The notes beneath the pieces are model-generated. The model was not told the origin of the DNA. It ran no database searches and saw only the letters and a list, made by a program, of their open reading frames with translations. A stretch of DNA of 59,588 bases from Bacteriovoracaceae bacterium. GTDB taxonomy: Bacteria > Bdellovibrionota > Bacteriovoracia > Bacteriovoracales > Bacteriovoracaceae. Below are positions 53,972-59,588 of the stretch, one piece after another (the stretch's first letter is position 1; every line of letters starts with the position of its first letter). The translations under genes and the position numbers were made by a program. The DNA lies in the NCBI GenBank assembly GCA_013141065.1, contig JABFRR010000004.1, forward strand, positions 1 to 59,588, in the 5' to 3' direction.

Positions 53972-55267
53972 CAGGGGAAACGCATCTTAATTTAAATCAG
54001 TTATAATTTATTTTCGGCCACTTACGGCCCTGCACGATGGCCTTTCGTCTTTTTTTTGCGATGATTTTTCTTATTTTTTTAGGAGAGCATCGTGACAAAA
54101 AAGAAAGAAGTAGATCCAGTTTTCATGTTGGATTTTATTAGTTCAATTGAAGATCCAAGAATTGATAGAACAAAAAAACATTCATTAGAAACAATTATGA
54201 TCATTGCAATCTGTGCTGTCATTTGTGGTGCAAAATCATGGAATGAAATTGAAGTTTACGGCACTCTAAAATTAGAATTTTTAAGTAAGTTTTTAAACTT
54301 AGAAAATGGCGTGCCTTCATGATACATTTAGAAGATTTTTTATGATTTTAATGCCGAATTCATTGCAAGATTTTTTACCAATTGGGTGTCTAGTTTTAAT
54401 AAAGATGAAGTTAAACAAATCTGTATTGATGGAAAAACATTGCGGGGAAGTAAGCGAAAGGGAGATCGTACAATTCATGTTATTAATGCCTATTCAACGG
54501 CCTAGGATTGTCATTAGGGCAGTTGAAAACAGATAAAAGAGCAATGAAATAACGGCAATCCCAGAGCTTTTGGATTCGCTGGATATAAAAGATACAATTG
54601 TTAGTGTTGATGCCTTAAATTGTCAGACTGAAATAGCTGATAAAATTGTTTCCAAAGGTGGTGATTATTTATTTTGTGTAAAAAGTAATCAAGAAAAATT
54701 ACACAGTAGAATTGAAGAAAGATTTGAAAATATGAGCAACGTGGACAAAAAAACAAATCCGAAAGCTTTGAGGAAAAAAGAAAACTAAAACATGGTCGGT
54801 TTGAAAAACGATCAGTAAGAATAATAAAAGAAAATGATGATTATTCATTGGGAGTTAATCCATTATTAAAATGGAAAAATTTAAAAACCATTATAGAAAT
54901 TAGTGCGGAAAGAATTGATCAGAAAACAGGAGAAGTTCAGAATTCAAAAAGATATTATATAAGCAGTAGAGATGAAAGCTCTGAATATTTTTTAAATGCA
55001 GTTAAGGATCATTGGCAAGTAGAGAATTTATTGCATTGGCATTTGGATGTCACAATGAGAGAAGACGATTGTCGCTGTAGAGTTGAACACAGTGCTGTTA
55101 ATTTTTCTTCTATAAGGCAATTGGCGTTGGGTCTTGTGAAAAAGATCGTTATAATGAGAAGTAAAACTGAAAAACTTTCAGTCAGAACAAAAATGCTTAA
55201 GGCCGGATGGGATAATGATTTTCTATTGGATGTTTTACTTCAGTGAAATTAAGATGCGTTTCCCCTG
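53972..55267 (+). mobile_element. ISAs1-family insertion sequence, second, diverged copy
   Basis: Inverted repeats CAGGGGAAACGCATCTTAAT at 53972 and its complement ending at 55267 bound a 1296-bp element. It lies 11 bases after the first ISAs1 and in the same orientation, but its ends and transposase are clearly different. A leader motif (CGGCCACTTACGGCC near 54008) is shared with the first copy (CGGCTACTTACGGCC near 52685). No target duplication is visible. Confidence 0.85.
54092..55246 (+). pseudogene. ISAs1-family transposase, frameshifted
   Basis: The start is GTG 54092 behind AGGAGAG. The frame encodes VDPVFMLDFISSIEDPRIDR and CGAKSWNEIEVYG, shifts near 54310, again near 54480-54570, and again near 54775-54850, then ends with HWQVENLLHWHLDVTMREDD. 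Four open pieces (54092-54322, 54306-54536, 54570-54788, 54848-55246) belong to one dead transposase, homologous to that at 52769-53935. Confidence 0.88.
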
Positions 55268-55301
55268 ATTAGGAATTGCTAACAAAGATAAACTGCCTAA
55301 T

Positions 55302-55553
55302 TTGCTACAGTTAAGAAAAAGAAAATTTTTAATTTTCTTAATAATCTATTTAATATTATTTGCGGATGTTTTATGGGCACTCAATTCTATTATGAAACAG
55401 ACAGATAGTTATTTAAGTACGTATTGGCTAATTTACTATATTTATCTAGTTATCGGCTTGTATGTATTGTGGTTTTGTTTTTTTAAAAATCCTCTTAAGC
55501 AATTAAGCAAGGCATTGAAAACAGCTTCAAAAAAATTAGCCACTATGAATTGA
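55302..55553 (+). CDS. Small membrane protein
   Basis: TTG 55302 begins an 83-residue frame with two strongly hydrophobic helices (FLIFLIIYLILFADVLWAL, LIYYIYLVIGLYVLWFCFF) and basic termini. No ribosome-binding site is clear, and it starts 34 bases after the ISAs1 end, so the true 5' part may have been lost. Function unknown. Confidence 0.4.
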   Translation: MLQLRKRKFLIFLIIYLILFADVLWALNSIMKQTDSYLSTYWLIYYIYLVIGLYVLWFCFFKNPLKQLSKALKTASKKLATMN

Positions 55554-55575
55554 GATACAAAAGAATTTTATTAGT

Positions 55576-55603
55576 ACACTTAGAGATTAAACTCTTTAAG
55601 TGT
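55576..55603 (+). terminator. Terminator-like hairpin after the small membrane gene
   Basis: ACACTTAGAG pairs with CTCTTTAAGTGT with a one-base bulge, followed by ATTTCTTCACTTTTT. Confidence 0.5.
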
Positions 55604-55718
55604 ATTTCTTCACTTTTTAAAAACTCCAAAATCACTATAAGTTTTAATATAAGCATTGGGCCAGTGTCTGGCATAAGATGTATGAGGCTTTGAGTGCTCC
55701 ATTTTACTCTAGGATGGA

Positions 55719-55754
55719 TTTTTAGCTAATAGTGAAGGCTTGCCGTAAGGCCAC
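55719..55754. repeat. Diverged 36-base repeat, copy 1
   Basis: GATTTTTAGCTAATAGTGAA then GGCTTGCCGTAAGGCC. A second copy is at 56363-56401 (GATTTTTAGTTAAAAGCGAA then GGCCGACGTAAGC). Read on minus it recalls the CTTACGGCC leader of the ISAs1 elements. The two copies bracket the glycine-rich gene and its membrane neighbour. Confidence 0.55.
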
Positions 55755-55806
55755 CATTTTTGAGATGCTTTAAAACGCAAATTTTTTAACTGATTCGCTT
55801 TGTGTC

Positions 55807-56094
55807 GTGGAGTTTTTAAGAACTCCATTAGTTCGGGATGCAGCTGTTTTACCTGGCCTAATAAATCCTGGTGGAAATGGAGGTGCAATTGGTGGGGTCA
55901 TTGGAGGAACTATTGGTGCTGGTATAGGATCTGGACTCGGACCTATAGGGACCATTGGAGGAGGTGTAGTTGGTGCACAAGTTGGGGGGGCAATCGGTGG
56001 AGCTCTGTTTGGAGGTAACGGCTTAGCACCAAACGCAGACGTCATACCAAAGAATTTACAAAACCCAACCCCCAGTAACAGTTGTACGAGATGA
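55807..56094 (+). CDS. Glycine-zipper small protein, bacteriocin-like
   Basis: From GTG 55807 the 95-residue frame gives MEFLRTPLVRDAAVLPGLIN, then a repeat of GGxxGG units (GGNGGAIGGVIGGTIGAGIG, then GGGVVGAQVGGAIGGALFGG), then a polar tail with Cys near the end. Such glycine zippers occur in membrane-active class II bacteriocins and in small outer-membrane lipid-binding proteins. No ribosome-binding site or leader cleavage site is clear, so the start is uncertain. A proline-rich frame on minus is its shadow. It is followed by a one-helix membrane protein gene that could be an immunity partner; that is inference. Confidence 0.45.
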   Translation: MEFLRTPLVRDAAVLPGLINPGGNGGAIGGVIGGTIGAGIGSGLGPIGTIGGGVVGAQVGGAIGGALFGGNGLAPNADVIPKNLQNPTPSNSCTR

Positions 56095-56128
56095 TAACTA
56101 CTTTTTGTATATTCAGTGAGGATTATAT

Positions 56129-56323
56129 ATGGATTCTTTAATAGCTGCTATAATTGGTGTCACATTTGGTTCAATTGGAGCTGGGGTAATTTGGCTTTTT
56201 AATAAAAGGAAAATTCCTTACAACGAAATATTGAAAAAGAACAAAATTCTTAACGATGTTATTGGATTAATAATTTTAGTTTTAGTTGGTATTATTATCT
56301 ACTTGGTAAAGAACCGAGGATAA
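56129..56323 (+). CDS. Small membrane protein beside the glycine-zipper gene
   Basis: GAGGA precedes ATG 56129. The 64 residues have two hydrophobic helices (LIAAIIGVTFGSIGAGVIWL, VIGLIILVLVGIIIYLV) separated by a basic loop. The N-terminal helix has small residues in a G/A pattern. Position and size fit an immunity-like or accessory protein for the upstream peptide, but nothing proves it. Confidence 0.5.
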   Translation: MDSLIAAIIGVTFGSIGAGVIWLFNKRKIPYNEILKKNKILNDVIGLIILVLVGIIIYLVKNRG

Positions 56324-56362
56324 AGAATGGATGATGACTAAGCTTTATTTGTCTTTTGAATT

Positions 56363-56401
56363 GATTTTTAGTTAAAAGCGAAGGCCGACGTAAGCGGAGC
56401 C
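56363..56401. repeat. Diverged 36-base repeat, copy 2
   Basis: Second copy of the sequence at 55719-55754, about 80 percent identical in the first 27 bases, same strand orientation. It ends beside the IS3-end-like sequence at 56408. Confidence 0.55.
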
Positions 56402-56407
56402 TGTCAA

Positions 56408-56421
56408 GATAGTTGTCGCCT
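56408..56421. repeat. IS3-like end sequence without an element
   Basis: GATAGTTGTCGCCT is identical to the end of the IS3-like element at 3078-3091. No transposase lies next to it, so it may be a solo end left after deletion of a related IS. Confidence 0.45.
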
Positions 56422-56488
56422 CAAGCTCTAGTAATTCCTTTAATGAGTAATTGATCAAAAAAAGAATCAGAATTTCTCTTAAGAGAAG

Positions 56489-56537
56489 ACACATAAAATA
56501 ATGACTTTCTAATGGATAATTCTTTTATGTGTTTTTT
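56489..56537 (+). terminator. Rho-independent terminator
   Basis: ACACATAAAA (56489-56498) pairs with TTTTATGTGT (56523-56532) around a 24-base loop, followed by TTTTTC. It closes the small-protein cluster. Confidence 0.65.
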
Positions 56538-56613
56538 CGATGATTTATTTTAAGTATCCTCCAACTTTGTTAAGAGAAATTGAAACTCTCTATAATTATG
56601 CTGAACCTGTTGA

Positions 56614-57210
56614 ATGAGTCCTTTGAACTTGAGATATATTGCCAAAAGCACCGAAGCAAGAGCTGCAGTACTGCCCAATATTTCAGGCATCAATTTCAAG
56701 GATTTTCTCACTTTTTTAGCGATATTGGGACCTCTGGCCCTTTCTTGGTATCATATAATCATGAATTTTAATCTTGGCATTAAGTGGCGAAGTCTACCAA
56801 ACGATCGCACCTATAGAAAGTACCTCAATGCCTATATGGTAATTCTTGCTAATTACTTAGGAGTAGTCTTTATTCATTTTTGCTTAATTGCCAAAGACCT
56901 CGTTCCATTGTCGCCAACATGGCTTTTGGTAGTACTTCCCTTTGTGACGATTTATGAATATCTGCAAATTGAAAGTCGTTTCAAAGAAGTAACACGCGAT
57001 GACTTTAAAAATCTACTGACCGATTTAAGACAAGGTCAACTTCAGTCATTTAAAGAAAAACTTGAAGAACGACCTGAGTATTTAAAATCTCAGTACCAGG
57101 GAAAGACTCTTTTGCATTGGTGCAAAAAATATCAAAATCTCAAAGCCAATAAAATCATTATTGATCAGATGAGAGATCAGATAAGAGATCAAATGAAAAA
57201 AGTTTCTTAA
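56614..57210 (+). CDS. Membrane protein with a possible ankyrin-type tail
   Basis: The 198-residue protein has two or three hydrophobic segments (FKDFLTFLAILGPLALSWYH, AYMVILANYLGVVFIHFCLI, WLLVVLPFVTIYEYL) and a C-terminal soluble part (FKNLLTDLRQGQLQSFKEKL, then YQGKTLLHWCKKYQN) resembling a single ankyrin-type repeat. No strong ribosome-binding site precedes ATG 56614. Function unknown. Confidence 0.5.
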   Translation: MSPLNLRYIAKSTEARAAVLPNISGINFKDFLTFLAILGPLALSWYHIIMNFNLGIKWRSLPNDRTYRKYLNAYMVILANYLGVVFIHFCLIAKDLVPLSPTWLLVVLPFVTIYEYLQIESRFKEVTRDDFKNLLTDLRQGQLQSFKEKLEERPEYLKSQYQGKTLLHWCKKYQNLKANKIIIDQMRDQIRDQMKKVS

Positions 57211-57300
57211 TAAATTCCTGACAATCTTGACGTTAATTAACCAATTTTTCGCTGGAGAAGGTCCCAATTTTGCGTTAGTGTTCAAAAATTGGAGCCTTCA

Positions 57301-58671
57301 ATGATAAAAAAATTAGTTCTATTATTCGTCTTAAGTTTGTCACTCAATAGTCTTGCAGTGGAGAATTCAAAATTTACGATTTCCGGAATTTCGTCTGGTG
57401 GCTTTATGGCCAATCAAATGTCGACAATTTTTTCTTCTCAATTTTCAGGTGTCGGTACTGTTGCCGGTGGATTTTACTACTGTGCCGAAGATTATTTACC
57501 AAGAGTAGTCAAGAAGGATTCAAAAACCATTGGAACGAATAATTTATTTCTCTTTGAGCCAACTTCAAAAATTTTTAGTGATACCCTCAATCCTTTTGTA
57601 CTCATTAATGGTGTCAATCCTGGAACTTGGTTTGTTCCTCAAAAAGGAAATCCTATTTATCAATCGGTTGCTGTTTGTATGGGGAATCCTAAAAAAGCCA
57701 AAATACCAGTGGCATATTTAAAAACAAACCTTTCAAAAAAACTTATTGATCCTCTTGAGAATTTAGCGAAGCAAAAGGTTTTTATCTATCATGGCAAAGT
57801 TGATTCTGTTTTAAATGTTAGCATGCAGAAAAACCTGAAGAAGTATTATGTCACTAATGGTGTCAAAGAATCTAATATTGAAGTCATGACAGGTAAAGGT
57901 AGCCATAATTTTCCCACTGGCCGCCAAGACGGGATAGCTTGCAATACTGAAAAAGTTCCTTACATCGCCTCTTGTGATTTTGACCTTGCAGGCAAAATGT
58001 TAAGCCATTTAGTAGATGATAAAATGATTCGTACTGAAATGAATAAAGAGCGTTTATTTGTTGTTGACCAAACTACGAATTTATCAAATTTAAATAAAGT
58101 AGAAGCAGACTGGGTAACTCCAGTTCCAAGTATCGCGCCTTATGGTTATTTGTATGCAAATGAGAAATGTCTAGCAAATCCAAAGTCATGTCATCTGCAC
58201 ATTGCGCTTCATGGGTGCAAGATGAGTGATAGTTATAATGAAAGTTTTCAAGAGCAATACCAAAAACAGGTGAGTAATTATAAAATTGTAGGAATGAGAT
58301 CTAGTAAAGATTCACTGTTTTTATTTCCAAATTTTCCCAGAATGCCTTTTAGTTTACCAAGCATAGAAAGCAATACACCGAATTATGGCCTTTTGAAATT
58401 TGCCCTTGACTCTGGCTATGCAGAGTATGCGGAACAAAACGATTTAATGATTCTTTTTCCTCAAACATGGATTACCGAAGACAATTTTCCCTACAATCCA
58501 AAAGGCTGTTGGGATTGGTTTGGATGGACTGGGGAAAATTATGCAACCAATACAGGCTCAGAAGCCAAGTGGCTGATGGATTTTGTAAAATCAGTTTATG
58601 CTAATCCTGTTAAGCATATTTTGAAACAAAGCCCTAAGTTTGATTTAGTAGAAAAGAATTTTCCAAGGTAA
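57301..58671 (+). CDS. Secreted PHB-depolymerase-like serine hydrolase
   Basis: ATG 57301 behind GGAG gives 456 residues with a signal peptide (MIKKLVLLFVLSLSLNSLAV). The lipase box GISSGG has its nucleophile Ser near residue 31 of the precursor (GxSxG). VAGGFYYCAED, HGKVDSVLN, SHNFPTGRQDG (possible Asp and His of the triad) and IALHGCKMSD complete the pattern of extracellular poly(3-hydroxybutyrate) depolymerases. It would cut storage polyester or a related ester outside the cytoplasm. No accessory binding domain is visible. Confidence 0.75.
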   Translation: MIKKLVLLFVLSLSLNSLAVENSKFTISGISSGGFMANQMSTIFSSQFSGVGTVAGGFYYCAEDYLPRVVKKDSKTIGTNNLFLFEPTSKIFSDTLNPFVLINGVNPGTWFVPQKGNPIYQSVAVCMGNPKKAKIPVAYLKTNLSKKLIDPLENLAKQKVFIYHGKVDSVLNVSMQKNLKKYYVTNGVKESNIEVMTGKGSHNFPTGRQDGIACNTEKVPYIASCDFDLAGKMLSHLVDDKMIRTEMNKERLFVVDQTTNLSNLNKVEADWVTPVPSIAPYGYLYANEKCLANPKSCHLHIALHGCKMSDSYNESFQEQYQKQVSNYKIVGMRSSKDSLFLFPNFPRMPFSLPSIESNTPNYGLLKFALDSGYAEYAEQNDLMILFPQTWITEDNFPYNPKGCWDWFGWTGENYATNTGSEAKWLMDFVKSVYANPVKHILKQSPKFDLVEKNFPR

Positions 58672-58673
58672 AT

Positions 58674-58691
58674 TGTCTAATTTTTAGACAG
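58674..58691 (+). terminator. Hairpin after the hydrolase gene
   Basis: TTGTCTAA and TTAGACAG form a short stem just after the stop codon at 58671. There is no T tract, so termination is uncertain. Confidence 0.35.
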
Positions 58692-58832
58692 TAATAACTT
58701 TTGTTTCATACTACACATATTTAATCTAACAATTACCCACAAGTTTTCTTTAACTCGTTGACATTTTCAAATGTAAGGCCCTGTTAGATTTTTTTGCTTG
58801 GCCATCCACATCGTTGCAATTATTTTTATTAA

Positions 58833-59588
58833 ATGAGTGAAAGCGATTGGCTAGAAAAAGAATTTAAGAATATTGAATTTGGAGATAAAAGACTTCGCGA
58901 TCGCTTTTTCTCTATGGCGAATATTTTTTCACGACGTCCTGACGAAACTATTAATAAAGCGGTAGTTAACTTTGCAGATAAAAAAGCAACTTATCGTCTC
59001 TTCAGTCACAAGAATTTCTCGTCAGATAAAATATTATTTGAGCATCGTGAGTCTACTTCTTCGAGACTTCAAAATGAATCTGTAGCTTTGATGATTCATG
59101 ATTCTAGCTTTTTAGCTTCAATTCAAAAGATCTATAAAAGGCTTAGGTAATATTGGTGGAAAAGCTGGAGATCAAGAGACTCATGGTTTTATTGGACATT
59201 ATAGTTTAGCTGTAAATATCAATGATGTACCTCTAGGAGTTATGGCCTTATCAACATGGAGTCGTGCATACGATGATATGTGGGAGAAAGAAAGTGATCG
59301 TTGGGCAGAGGCAATTTTAGAAACAGAAAAGCATTGTCCTAAAGGCACAAAACTCATTCACGTCGCTGACAGGGAGGCAGATCAGTTTGAAGTTCTATTT
59401 ACTTTAATAAAAAATAATAAAGATTTTATAATTAGATCCAAGCACGATCGAATAATCGAAAATGGAGATCATTATCTTCGCTGGCATTTGAACAAAAAGA
59501 AAACTGATCATGAATTCAAAATATTTCATACGAAGTTAAAAAAAGATGTGGATGCAATTGTAAAGTACGGTGAGATAGAATTTTTTGA
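58833..59588 (+). pseudogene. Tn5/IS4-type transposase, frameshifted, cut by window end
   Basis: ATG 58833 starts SESDWLEKEFKNIEFGDKRL, the N-terminal DNA-binding part of Tn5-like transposases, with FFSMANIFSRRPDETINKAV and ADKKATYRLF. After ALMIHDSSFL (first catalytic Asp) the frame is lost near 59110-59150. It resumes as GLGNIGGKAGDQETHGFIGH, SLAVNINDVPLGV and HVADREADQFE (second Asp). It runs to the window edge, so the end is unseen. Two small shifts are needed to join the pieces. Confidence 0.8.

Noticed and set aside
55770..56045. Proline-rich 91-residue minus frame
   Set aside because: It is the complement of the glycine-zipper codons; Gly codons read backward give Pro and Ala.
55560..56450. 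Integron attC-like sites around small genes
   Set aside because: The repeats lack the paired core sites expected of attC and no integrase of that class is present.
1..59588. CRISPR array
   Set aside because: No regularly spaced direct repeats with unique spacers and no cas genes were seen.

Overview
The window looks like a low-GC chromosome segment from a Bdellovibrionota-type bacterium, probably Bacteriovoracaceae-like. This is inferred from AT-rich codon use, many small lipoproteins and secreted proteins of unknown family, a PrkA kinase, an esterase-like phytase lipoprotein and a DUF481-type outer-membrane protein. No rRNA or marker gene settles the taxonomy.

Positions 1-11.7 kb are a decayed accessory island ending at a tRNA-His gene (11717-11793, minus). 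It holds an IS630 remnant at the left edge, an IS1380-like element split by a nested IS3-like element, a truncated serine recombinase with a degenerate relative, a secreted lipoprotein, a tyrosine integrase divergent from an IS200/Y1-like protein without its HUH histidines, a beta-class DNA methyltransferase near a small HYExAFE/PD-(D/E)XK-like nuclease candidate and a frameshifted TPR gene, a ribbon-helix-helix protein and a fuller IS630 copy. A C-terminal serine-recombinase fragment abuts tRNA-His.

Positions 11.9-25.9 kb are conserved chromosome. They carry a beta-barrel protein, a HAD phosphatase and a membrane protein on plus, and a leftward prkA - pseudouridine synthase - dsbB - dsbA run. 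A formylglycine-generating-enzyme-like protein with a Cys-rich lipoprotein follows, then a leftward operon of outer-membrane protein, rhodanese, quinolinate synthase, cysteine desulfurase and lipoprotein, then mscL and a coiled-coil secreted protein. An IS66-type element follows at 25976-27706.

Positions 27.7-38.6 kb carry a superoxide dismutase gene with a suspicious start, an esterase-like phytase lipoprotein, parA-parB, a VTC/CYTH-like lipoprotein, a gene behind a near-perfect sigma-54 promoter, a Glu/Leu-type dehydrogenase, aspartate ammonia-lyase and a ComM-type N-terminal domain standing alone. An intact IS4-family element with 11-bp target duplications lies at 38823-40569.

Positions 40.6-49.7 kb carry lipoproteins, an astacin-like metalloprotease, pfkA, gpmI and three RNA-methyltransferase-like genes. 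Positions 49.7-55.3 kb show a GMC oxidoreductase gene broken first by an IS66 element (exact 8-bp duplication, frame restored on excision) and then by two adjacent ISAs1-family elements. The right end has a small-protein cluster with a glycine-zipper peptide, diverged repeats, a secreted PHB-depolymerase-like hydrolase and a frameshifted Tn5/IS4-type transposase running off the edge.

No CRISPR array or proven new system was found. The best leads are the methyltransferase/HYExAFE cluster, the HUH-less Y1-like protein, the superoxide dismutase with a stop directly after its best start codon, the sigma-54-driven secreted protein and the glycine-zipper cluster.
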